18,211 bases of DNA, from the NCBI GenBank assembly GCA_900548085.1, contig URJF01000017.1, positions 1 through 18,211 on the forward strand. The letters run 5' to 3'. The notes beneath the pieces were generated by a model. That model was not told the DNA's origin. It saw nothing but the letters and a program-made list of their open reading frames with translations, and ran no database searches. The position numbers were made by a program, and so were the translations under genes. The DNA comes from an uncultured Oscillospiraceae bacterium (GTDB lineage Bacteria; Bacillota; Clostridia; Oscillospirales; Acutalibacteraceae). This document shows positions 7,061 through 14,059 of this stretch, piece by piece. Position 1 is the stretch's first letter. Every line of letters starts with the position of its first letter.

Positions 7061-8773
7061 ATGGATATAAACAAATTGTATCGCCAATGGCTCAATAACG
7101 CAACCGATGATCCTGACCTCATCACAGAGTTGAAGAGTATAGAGGGTAAGGATGACGAGATTCTCGACAGATTTTATCGCTCATTAGAGTTCGGTACAGC
7201 AGGTCTTCGTGGCGTAATCGGTGCAGGAACTAACAGAATGAATATCTATACCGTAGGTCGTGCCACTCAGGGACTTGCAGATTACCTTAACAGCAAGTAC
7301 GACAGTCCGTCTGTTGCCATAGGATATGACTCTCGTATCAAGAGCGAGTATTTCAGCCGTGAGGCAGCTTCTGTCTTGGCGGCTAACGGTGTGAAGGTGT
7401 ATATTTATGATGAGCTTGAGCCTACCCCGTGTTTGTCCTTTGCCGTAAGACATTTTCATACATCGGGCGGAATCATTCTTACCGCCTCTCATAATCCGGC
7501 AAAGTACAACGGCTATAAGTGCTATAACCACCGTGGCTACCAAATGACTGACGAGGAAGCAGATGAAACCTATGGATATATCCAAAAGGTAGATTATTTT
7601 GGCGGAATAAAGAAGGTTGATTTTGACTCGGCAGTAAAGGATGGCAAAATCGAATATATCGGACAAGATACTATAGAACTGTTTTTGAATGAGGTACAAA
7701 AGCAGTGTATCAACCCCGACATTATCAAATCTGCCGATTTAAAAGTTATTTATACTCCTCTTAACGGAACCGGCAACAAACCTGTCAGAGCTATTCTCAA
7801 AAGAATAGGTATAAAAAATGTTTATGCCGTACCCGAGCAGGAAAAGCCTGACGGCAATTTCCCTACTTGCCCATTTCCTAATCCTGAAATTAAGCAGGTG
7901 TTTGAGCTCGGTCTCGAAATGAACAAAAAAATAGGGGCAGATATTCTTCTTGCCACCGATCCGGACTGTGACCGTGTCGGTATCGCCGTACCCGACAAGA
8001 GCGGCGAGCTTGTGCTTATGAGCGGCAATGAGGTCGGAGCAATGCTGTTGAACTACATTCTTTCGCAAAGAAAAGAAAAGGGAACATTGCCTGAGTCTGC
8101 TATAGCGGTAAAGAGCTTTGTCAGTACCGATTTGGCAGAAGTTATCGCAAAGAGATATAACTGCCGTTTCAAAAATCTTTTGACCGGCTTTAAATATATC
8201 GGCGAACTGATTACAAATCTTGAGGCTGAGGGAAAAGCAGATGATTTTGTTATGGGCTTTGAAGAGTCCTACGGCTATCTTGCCGGAACTCACGCAAGAG
8301 ATAAGGACGCTGTAGTTGCCTCTATGCTCATTTGTGAAATGGCAGCTTATTACAAAACTAAGAATATGAATCTTGTGGATGTAATGAACAGCCTGTACGA
8401 TGAGTATGGCTATTATGCTAATGATGTTGAGTCCTACACCTTTGAGGGTGCGGCAGGTATGGAAAAGATGGCAGAGATTATGGACAATCTTCGCCAAAAT
8501 TCGCCTAAGCAGATTGGCGGACTTGACGTAACGGCAGTGTCGGATTATGAGAGCGGCACCACAGTGCATACCGACGGCAGAACAGAGACTATTGATTTGC
8601 CGAAATCAAATGTCATCGCTTTTGCATTGACTGACGGAAATAAGGTTATCGTCAGACCGTCCGGTACAGAGCCTAAGATAAAGGCATATATCACTGCTAT
8701 AGGCTCTGACAGAAAGAGTGCCGACGATTTGGCAAAGGTTCTCGTTTCTGCCGCAAGCGAATTTATGAAATAA
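7061..8773 (+). CDS. pgm: Phosphoglucomutase/phosphomannomutase (alpha-D-phosphohexomutase)
   Basis: A 570-residue cytoplasmic phosphohexomutase that interconverts hexose-1-phosphate and hexose-6-phosphate (glucose, possibly mannose), linking glycolysis to cell-wall and polysaccharide precursors. All four functional loops are visible: GTAGLRGVIGAGTNRMN (45-61), phosphoserine S143 in TASHNPAKYNGYK, Mg2+ site DPDCDR (300-305), sugar loop GFEESYGY (399-406), and the phosphate-binding RPSGTEPK (532-539). Length and start region match the PgcA-like Firmicute type (about 570-580 aa). ATG 7061 is chosen because the GGGGTG ribosome site at 7050-7054 sits at the right distance; an in-frame ATG at 7046 lacks one. 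It is followed 12 bases on by a 31-residue membrane peptide gene. Confidence 0.95.
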   Translation: MDINKLYRQWLNNATDDPDLITELKSIEGKDDEILDRFYRSLEFGTAGLRGVIGAGTNRMNIYTVGRATQGLADYLNSKYDSPSVAIGYDSRIKSEYFSREAASVLAANGVKVYIYDELEPTPCLSFAVRHFHTSGGIILTASHNPAKYNGYKCYNHRGYQMTDEEADETYGYIQKVDYFGGIKKVDFDSAVKDGKIEYIGQDTIELFLNEVQKQCINPDIIKSADLKVIYTPLNGTGNKPVRAILKRIGIKNVYAVPEQEKPDGNFPTCPFPNPEIKQVFELGLEMNKKIGADILLATDPDCDRVGIAVPDKSGELVLMSGNEVGAMLLNYILSQRKEKGTLPESAIAVKSFVSTDLAEVIAKRYNCRFKNLLTGFKYIGELITNLEAEGKADDFVMGFEESYGYLAGTHARDKDAVVASMLICEMAAYYKTKNMNLVDVMNSLYDEYGYYANDVESYTFEGAAGMEKMAEIMDNLRQNSPKQIGGLDVTAVSDYESGTTVHTDGRTETIDLPKSNVIAFALTDGNKVIVRPSGTEPKIKAYITAIGSDRKSADDLAKVLVSAASEFMK

Positions 8774-8785
8774 GAGGTAAAAAAG

Positions 8786-8881
8786 ATGAATAGAGGATGG
8801 GTAAAGATTACCGCAATTATTCTTGCGGCATTGATGGCATTGAGTGGTCTCAGTGCAGGCATATTTGCATTTATTCATTGA
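8786..8881 (+). CDS. Small single-helix membrane protein (31 aa), function unknown
   Basis: A very short open frame: MNRGWVKITAIILAALMALS followed by GLSAGIFAFIH and TGA. An AGAGG ribosome site (8774-8778, straight after the pgm stop) precedes the ATG by about 7 bases. Residues 8-30 form one hydrophobic helix with Gly/Ala small-residue faces, and the N-terminus is positively charged (R3, K7), predicting a single membrane span with the N-terminus inside. It sits 12 bases after pgm and immediately before a strong terminator, so it should be made from the pgm transcript. I do not recognise a family. It could also be chance, but the ribosome site, the charge-then-helix pattern and the position ahead of the terminator favour a real gene. 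Confidence 0.6.
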   Translation: MNRGWVKITAIILAALMALSGLSAGIFAFIH

Positions 8882-8882
8882 C

Positions 8883-8918
8883 AAAAACAGCAATCTCATA
8901 TTCGAGATTGCTGTTTTT
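8883..8918. terminator. Bidirectional terminator between the pgm operon and the GT39 gene
   Basis: AAAAACAGCAATCTC (8883-8897) pairs perfectly with GAGATTGCTGTTTTT (8904-8918) around a 6-base loop, followed by more T on the plus strand. It abuts the stop codon of the convergent glycosyltransferase gene at 8919. Confidence 0.92.
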
Positions 8919-10643
8919 TTATTCTTTTATAAGTATGTCGAAAAATCCGTTTTCTTTTGTTTTGTATCCCTTGTGATTATACAGATTTATTTTTGAGTGC
9001 TGAACTATATAGCATTTTTTTGTAAGCACGACTGTATCCGAGTTTGAGATTGTGATTGTGTCGGATACCTTTATTTTATTACTCATTGCATTTTCGGGGT
9101 GCAGACCTGTGTAGACACCTATTTCTTCTTTTAAAGGTTTGTTTATGTAATAGCCTTTTCCTGATTTTTCGGTCTTGGTATATGAGTTCAGCATACAGTC
9201 GAGAAAATCATTTAGATTTTCGTTTTGCCGATAGTAGTACAAATAAACAAGAGTGTGCCTGTCACCCTGTGGATTACAGAGTATGGTGGTGTCATTCGGA
9301 CTTATGCTGTCGGATTCGTCGAGACACATTTTCAGACTGTCACCGTAGGAATATTCATACGACATGGTATTGTTCACATATACAGTAAAGAATTCCGCTC
9401 CGAAAATTATTAGCGAGGCAGTTAAATAGCCTGTCAAAATCAATTTTAGTTTTTTTATATCTGCTGATTTTATTTTTTCAATCAGTCGTACTAATCCTAT
9501 TGCTTCGAATATAAGCAGCAGCGGAGTCAATACCCCATATCTGTAGGCGTATGAAAGCGACGGCGTGTTGGTCATTGCACAAAATACCGCTATCGCCACT
9601 CCGGAGGCTACAGCTACAGATTTTGTTGTTATACTGTCGCCTATTTTCTTTTTGTGCATCTTTGTCAGTAATATATCTATTATACCGAATATCGAAATGA
9701 AACCGGCACCGAGATTACCGTACTGAAAGAGATTGGCACCATTTGCGATGACAGTGCTGTCGGGAAGTCCTATTATTGATATTGCTCCGCAGAAATTTTT
9801 AAAAACTGTTTTTATAACTGTGAGCGCACCCCCCGAGCTTAGTGCTATGCTGTTATCTCTTGAGTAGAATTTCATATCGGGAAATGAAATTATTTTTGTG
9901 GTGAACGGCTCAATTTTTCCTACCAAAACCAAACCGAAAATAATAAACGGAATTGAAAATACCAACAGCGACATAACGCTGACTGCACAGCTGCCGATTT
10001 TTATTTTTTTCTTAGTCAGCAGCAACAAATATGTTACAGCCAAAAATATCGGTACCACCAGTACCGACGCTATATAGGAATAAAAGCAGAGCGAAAAGAA
10101 GAACATAGAGAGCACATAATATATGTTCTTGTTTTGTTTTTGCCCTTTCAGCAGCATCAATATTCCGAATATGAGATTGTAGCCCATATAGTTACAATCC
10201 AAAACGAAGCAAGAGCTGAAAATCATCCACGGTGATACTGCAGCTAATCCGGCAAAAGCATATTTGTACTCCTTTTTGCAGAATAACAAATTACCGAGCT
10301 TTGCGGAACATACCACACCCGCACAGCCGATTATCAGAGCCGGCAGCCTCAATGCGAAAAGACTGTTGCCCAATATTTTTGCGGCAAATGCAGACAAATA
10401 TGTACCTAACGGTGACTGACCGCCTATGAGCCAGGTGCCAAAATATGCAGGCATTTTGTTGCCTAACAGGTCGGTGCCATTCTTTGCTATCGACAGTGCA
10501 TTAGCAAACAGCATTGATTCGTCGATATGCACACCGCCGATTATCAAATTGGATATAAAGAATATAACTCTCAGCACTAAACCTATTGCTACAGTCCAAA
10601 ATAGGAATTTGTCTTTATTTTTGTACCACTTCTTGATGCTCAT
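8919..10643 (-). CDS. GT39/ArnT-like (GT-C fold) membrane glycosyltransferase
   Basis: A 574-residue polytopic membrane protein. After a short basic N-terminus (KKWYKNKDK) and a first helix (about 13-37), the extracytoplasmic loop carries HIDES (D41, E42), the acidic pair expected as metal/catalytic site in GT-C enzymes, followed by LGNKMPAYFGTWLIGGQSPL. Roughly ten more hydrophobic helices run to about residue 430, then a soluble extracytoplasmic C-terminal domain of about 140 residues with YLYYYRQNENLNDFLDC. Such enzymes move a sugar from a polyprenyl-phosphate donor to a protein, lipid or wall polymer on the outer face of the membrane; the acceptor here is unknown. The ATG at 10643 has an AGGAGA ribosome site. 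It stands alone, facing away from the TrmH gene. Confidence 0.8.
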   Translation of the reverse strand: MSIKKWYKNKDKFLFWTVAIGLVLRVIFFISNLIIGGVHIDESMLFANALSIAKNGTDLLGNKMPAYFGTWLIGGQSPLGTYLSAFAAKILGNSLFALRLPALIIGCAGVVCSAKLGNLLFCKKEYKYAFAGLAAVSPWMIFSSCFVLDCNYMGYNLIFGILMLLKGQKQNKNIYYVLSMFFFSLCFYSYIASVLVVPIFLAVTYLLLLTKKKIKIGSCAVSVMSLLVFSIPFIIFGLVLVGKIEPFTTKIISFPDMKFYSRDNSIALSSGGALTVIKTVFKNFCGAISIIGLPDSTVIANGANLFQYGNLGAGFISIFGIIDILLTKMHKKKIGDSITTKSVAVASGVAIAVFCAMTNTPSLSYAYRYGVLTPLLLIFEAIGLVRLIEKIKSADIKKLKLILTGYLTASLIIFGAEFFTVYVNNTMSYEYSYGDSLKMCLDESDSISPNDTTILCNPQGDRHTLVYLYYYRQNENLNDFLDCMLNSYTKTEKSGKGYYINKPLKEEIGVYTGLHPENAMSNKIKVSDTITISNSDTVVLTKKCYIVQHSKINLYNHKGYKTKENGFFDILIKE

Positions 10644-10662
10644 ATGATTTCTCCTTTTCTAC

Positions 10663-10691
10663 ATATTATCACAAATGCCGTTATTGTTCAA
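10663..10691 (-). promoter_or_regulatory. Possible promoter of the GT39 gene
   Basis: On the minus strand: TTGAAC (10686-10691), 17-base spacer, TAATAT (10663-10668). The -35 lies inside a perfect 7-bp inverted repeat (10680-10695). A GATAAT with a 15-base spacer is an alternative -10. Confidence 0.4.
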
Positions 10692-10695
10692 TAAC
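10680..10695. repeat. Inverted repeat GTTATTG-TT-CAATAAC in a divergent promoter region
   Basis: Two perfect 7-bp arms around TT, overlapping the proposed -35 box of the GT39 promoter and 19 bases upstream of the -35 of the TrmH promoter. GCCG and CGGC flank it loosely. It could be an operator for a dimeric regulator; nothing more can be shown. Confidence 0.4.
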
Positions 10696-10713
10696 AGACG
10701 GCATAATTTGAGG

Positions 10714-10742
10714 TTGTATATCGGTATGTAAAATGTTATAAT
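10714..10742 (+). promoter_or_regulatory. Promoter for rlmB and the pseudo-ATPase gene
   Basis: TTGTAT (10714-10719), 17-base spacer, perfect TATAAT (10737-10742). Start is expected near 10749, leaving about 27 bases before the TTG start codon at 10776. Confidence 0.75.
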
Positions 10743-10775
10743 TTAGATGTAATTGTAAAAAGGCAGGTATTTGAT

Positions 10776-11531
10776 TTGAAGAACGAGAATACAAAAAACA
10801 ATGATTCTTTGATTATCGGAAGAAATGCAGTTCTTGAACTGCTCAAAAGTGATAGAGAGGTCGAGAATGTATTAGTAGCAAAGGGTGAGCGAGAGGGCTC
10901 GATTACTCGTATTTTGGCTCTGTGCAAGGATAAAAAGATAGTAGTAAAAAATGTTGACAGAAAAAAGCTGGACTTTTTGGCTCCCGGCGGAAATCATCAG
11001 GGAGTAGTGGCAAATGTTCCGGCTCACGAATATTCCACTGTGGACGAAATTTTGCAGTCGGCTGAAAAAAAGGGTGAGGCTCCGTTTCTTATCATTTGTG
11101 ATGAAATAGAGGACAGCCACAACCTCGGTGCAATTATCCGTACTGCCGAGGCATGCGGCGCTCACGGTATTATTATACCTAAGAGACGCAATGTAGGACT
11201 GAACTATATCGTGTCTAAGACTTCCTGCGGTGCATTGGAATATATGCCTGTTGTGAGAGTCACAAATTTGGCATCCACTATAGACGAATTGAAAAAGAAA
11301 AACATATGGGTTTATGCCGCAGATATGGACGGACAGAGATGGGACAAAACCGATTTTTCGGGCGGTGTCGCATTGGTTGTCGGCAGTGAGGGTAACGGTG
11401 TCGGCAGACTTATCAAAGAAAAGTGTGATGTGACTGTCAGCCTTCCTATGTTAGGCAAGGTTAATTCGCTCAATGCTTCTGTGGCAGCAGGTATAATTAT
11501 GTATGAGATTGCCCGTCAAAGACTCGGTTAG
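10776..11531 (+). CDS. rlmB: TrmH/SpoU-family RNA 2'-O-ribose methyltransferase (RlmB-like)
   Basis: A 251-residue SPOUT methyltransferase that uses S-adenosylmethionine to methylate a ribose 2'-OH; by similarity the target is G2251-equivalent of 23S rRNA. N-terminal substrate-binding domain (about 10-85, beginning LIIGRNAVLELLKS and ending NHQGVVANV), then the knotted catalytic domain with motif 1 EDSHNLGAIIRTAEACGA (N116, R122), motif 2 VVGSEGNGVGRL (201-212) and motif 3 LPMLGKVNSLNASVAAGI. All family residues are intact. The start is TTG 10776, as there is no ATG in the conserved N-terminal part and GGCAGG (10762-10767) lies 8 bases upstream. It shares a promoter with the following membrane-protein gene, which begins 14 bases after its stop. 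Confidence 0.92.
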   Translation: MKNENTKNNDSLIIGRNAVLELLKSDREVENVLVAKGEREGSITRILALCKDKKIVVKNVDRKKLDFLAPGGNHQGVVANVPAHEYSTVDEILQSAEKKGEAPFLIICDEIEDSHNLGAIIRTAEACGAHGIIIPKRRNVGLNYIVSKTSCGALEYMPVVRVTNLASTIDELKKKNIWVYAADMDGQRWDKTDFSGGVALVVGSEGNGVGRLIKEKCDVTVSLPMLGKVNSLNASVAAGIIMYEIARQRLG

Positions 11532-11545
11532 CGTTCGGTGATAGT

Positions 11546-11641
11546 ATGAAAGATATGTCTATTGAAGAAATTCTAAAGCGTGCCGAAGAAATTAAGGCAG
11601 AGGCGGAACGCCAGAAGAAGCAGAAAGAAATCTTAATATAA
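11546..11641 (+). CDS. N-terminal fragment of the P-type ATPase-like gene, cut off by a frameshift
   Basis: ATG 11546, preceded by GGTGA (11537-11541) and only 14 bases after the rlmB stop, opens a frame that ends after 31 residues at TAA 11639-11641. The peptide is highly charged and helical (SIEEILKRAEEIKAEAERQK). It is not a convincing stand-alone protein: the next frame (minus one) stays open from 11596 and continues the same charged, disordered composition into the 707-residue ORF that begins at GTG 11839, which has no ribosome site. The natural gene was probably 11546-13962, about 805 residues, with one base lost in the A-rich stretch 11612-11641. Confidence 0.6.
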   Translation: MKDMSIEEILKRAEEIKAEAERQKKQKEILI

Positions 11642-11838
11642 AAGTCTCCGCACCAAAAGAGAAAGTCCGTGTCGATGACAATGTCGTAAAGCAGAGCGTC
11701 AGCGAAAGAATAAAAGAGGAAGAAGATGTAAAGGAATATGTTCCCAAGTCTTCTAAGAATATTATCGAAAAAACGCAAACGGTAAAGCTGTCTTTTCATA
11801 AGCCAAAAAATGATGATGATATAAAAATAGCCGACAAT
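11596..11838 (+). other. Open coding extension between the frameshift and the GTG start
   Basis: From 11596 (after TAA 11593-11595) the frame of the main ORF has no stop for 81 codons and no good start codon. It encodes Lys/Glu/Asp/Val-rich sequence, e.g. KVSAPKEKVRVDDNVVKQSV, and contains EKTQTV (11767-11784), the first of four [DE][KR]TxxV motifs whose other copies lie in the main ORF. This shared motif argues that the segment is part of the same protein. Confidence 0.6.
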
Positions 11839-13962
11839 GTGTCGGACAAAACCATTCAGGTTGATTTGGACAACAATCGTTATTCTGTTTCGGACAAAAC
11901 CCAACCTGTTAAGCAATTTGGCAAAGAATCTGTATTGAACGAAAGAACCCGTCCCGTTATTTTCAGCACCAATACCGAAAAGGACGAACGCTCCGACCTG
12001 GAGAGTATCCCCACTATCGTATCTAAGGAGCACATATATGACGGCTACGATGTAGAGTTTCCCGATGAAGTGGTTGGTATCCAAATGAGCTTTGAGGGTT
12101 TTGAGGATACAATGGATACTGTCCAAAAGATTGACGAAGATGTTGCAGAGCAGATGCTCGAACAGAGACGGCAGGAGAAAGTGGGCAAATTCAGACTTTT
12201 CGGTCCGGATGAGACCGATAAGGAGTTAGGCGGAGATACTGCCATAGATGACGAGTATGAGAATGAGGAGCAGAACACCGCTTTTCTGAAAACTCTTAAT
12301 TCAAAAAAAGCATTGGCACAGCGCAGGTTGATTGCTACCGCCGTTTTGGGAATACCCATGCTGCTTATGGCTACGTTCAAAGACTCACAGTTTTTTTCTA
12401 CATTTTTGACTGACCACACAGTGTATTTCGTTGTGTCTTTGGTACTGTTTGTTGCAGTTTTGATAGCCGATTTTAATGTTATTGTCCGTGGACTTAATTT
12501 GAAAAAAGGTTTTTCATTCGATTTTTCGGTTACGGTATTTTGTATTGCCGTTTTGGTGCATACTATAGCCTGTATGGTGAACGAGAGTTTGTGGATAGAC
12601 AACGGTGTGCTGATGACTCCCATTGCCGCTTTTGCACTGTTTATGTCCCAACTCGGCAAGCGGAAGATGCTTGTTAGGATAATGGACAATTTTGAGTTTA
12701 TAACTCTTTCTGAAGAAAAATATACCGTCGAAAATATTGCCAACAATGTGGATGCAAATATAATAGGCAGAGGCATTGTTGACGAAAACCCGATAATAAA
12801 AACAAGTGTAAAAACAGATTTTGCCACTAACTTTTTGGAGATTTCGTGCAAGAGTGAGCCGGCTGATAAGATAGGCACAATTATAGGTATGGTAGGCTTG
12901 TTGGCAGGCGTTATTCTTATGCTTGTCGTTGGATTTTTGGATAGTTTTGACAGCGGAATAAACAGCGGAATTTGTGCTTTTGGCGTTAGTCTTCCTTTAG
13001 GTGCTTTGTTTTTGACTAATGACCTTTTGACTGATATTTCGGCAGGGCTGGACAAATACGGCTCCCGTGTCTGCGGTTTTGAGGGCGCAATGATGGCAGA
13101 GGACGCAAACGCAATGGTTATGTCCGGCGCAGACCTTTTTGGAAAGAGAAGTTGTGACCTTTTAGGTATAAAAACCTTTAACGGTGCAAAAGTTGATGAC
13201 GCCATTATTCAGGCGGCAGCCGTTATGATACAGACAGGCAGTCCGTTGGCTCATGTTTTTGACGATGTAATAATAGGCAAGCAGTCTATATTGCCTCGTG
13301 TTGAGGGCGTGACATATGAGGATAAGATGGGCACGTCCGCTTGGATATATAAGCGCAAAGTGCTGGTTGGTAACAGAGATTTGCTTATTCATCACGGTGT
13401 CAATGTGCCCAAGGAGAGCTTTGAGAAAAAATATACAGTCAAAGGCAGAAAGGCACTTTATCTCGCTGTGAACGGCAGAATTATCGCTATGTTTGTGGTG
13501 TCATACAGTGCCGACCCAGACCTTAAGCGAGAGCTTAAAAAGTTGGAAAAAAGCGGAATTACTCTTATCATTAAGAGCTGTGACCCGTATATTAACGAGG
13601 AAGCGTTGTCAAAACTTTTCGACTTGCCTATGGGCTTCATCAGAGTTATGAATCATTCGTCAGCACGAGTATTTGACAAATATTCTAATTTACAGGTGGA
13701 AAAGTCGCCTGCCTATGTGGTTCACGACGGAACGGCAAAAGGCTTTGTTTCTGCTATGCACGGAGCGGAGGTTGCCGTTTCATCTAAAAATATGATTGCG
13801 TTTTTGTTGGCATTCGGCGGCGCATTAGGCGTAGGAATGATTGCGTTTTTGTCTTGCGTAAACGGATTTAGCCAAATTACAACTATCAGCCTTTTGGCGT
13901 TCCAAATAATATGGAACCTCTTTGTTTCGATATTAGCTAAGCTGAAAAGACTCGGATTGTAA
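11839..13962 (+). CDS. P1B-type ATPase-like membrane pseudoenzyme (no catalytic aspartate)
   Basis: 707 residues from GTG 11839 in the visible frame; the native start is probably ATG 11546 before a frameshift. Residues 1-160 are acidic and disordered. Predicted helices: 163-180, 195-215, 228-247, 256-272, 344-366, 375-395, 650-671, 680-699, the eight-span layout of heavy-metal P1B ATPases without the N-terminal metal-binding domain. The N-domain keeps VLVGNRDLLIHHGVNVP (508-524) and the P-domain keeps ALYLAVNGRIIAMFVVSYSADPDLKREL (fold recognisable at 539-566). Catalytic features are gone: the CPC site is SLP (384-386), DKTGT is replaced near VMSGADLFG (427-435), the SEHP motif by TGSP (466-469), TGDN by KSCDP (579-583), and GDGxND by HDGTAK (629-634). 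It should not pump ions by the known mechanism. A regulatory, scaffold or ATP-sensing role is inference. Co-transcribed with rlmB. Confidence 0.75.
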   Translation: MSDKTIQVDLDNNRYSVSDKTQPVKQFGKESVLNERTRPVIFSTNTEKDERSDLESIPTIVSKEHIYDGYDVEFPDEVVGIQMSFEGFEDTMDTVQKIDEDVAEQMLEQRRQEKVGKFRLFGPDETDKELGGDTAIDDEYENEEQNTAFLKTLNSKKALAQRRLIATAVLGIPMLLMATFKDSQFFSTFLTDHTVYFVVSLVLFVAVLIADFNVIVRGLNLKKGFSFDFSVTVFCIAVLVHTIACMVNESLWIDNGVLMTPIAAFALFMSQLGKRKMLVRIMDNFEFITLSEEKYTVENIANNVDANIIGRGIVDENPIIKTSVKTDFATNFLEISCKSEPADKIGTIIGMVGLLAGVILMLVVGFLDSFDSGINSGICAFGVSLPLGALFLTNDLLTDISAGLDKYGSRVCGFEGAMMAEDANAMVMSGADLFGKRSCDLLGIKTFNGAKVDDAIIQAAAVMIQTGSPLAHVFDDVIIGKQSILPRVEGVTYEDKMGTSAWIYKRKVLVGNRDLLIHHGVNVPKESFEKKYTVKGRKALYLAVNGRIIAMFVVSYSADPDLKRELKKLEKSGITLIIKSCDPYINEEALSKLFDLPMGFIRVMNHSSARVFDKYSNLQVEKSPAYVVHDGTAKGFVSAMHGAEVAVSSKNMIAFLLAFGGALGVGMIAFLSCVNGFSQITTISLLAFQIIWNLFVSILAKLKRLGL

Positions 13963-13995
13963 ATTTATACAAATGTTAATATTTGGCGTTTTTTA

Positions 13996-14024
13996 TTGAC
14001 TGATAGGCTGTTTTTGTTTATAAT
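13996..14024 (+). promoter_or_regulatory. Promoter for the degV-luxS transcription unit
   Basis: TTGACT (13996-14001), 17-base spacer, perfect TATAAT (14019-14024). No terminator is visible between the preceding ORF stop (13962) and this promoter, so read-through from rlmB is possible. Confidence 0.8.
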
Positions 14025-14059
14025 CACATATATATATTACTACCTGAAGGACGAAAATT

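Noticed and set aside
7739..8569. A 276-residue minus-strand ORF inside pgm
   Set aside because: His/Ile-rich shadow translation of a well-conserved phosphohexomutase.
11612..11641. Programmed minus-one ribosomal frameshift
   Set aside because: No X-XXY-YYZ slippery heptamer fits the starting frame (CAG AAA GAA ATC), and no pseudoknot is evident; a lost base is simpler.
12045..13205. A 386-residue minus-strand ORF opposite the pseudo-ATPase gene
   Set aside because: Its product is Ser/Pro/Ile-rich without any domain, and it is the antisense of a clear coding frame with real helices and motifs; it has no ribosome site.
11839..13962. Functional heavy-metal exporter (CopA/ZntA-like)
   Set aside because: The phosphorylated aspartate motif, TGD, GDGxND and the CPC site are all missing, so transport by the known cycle is not supported.
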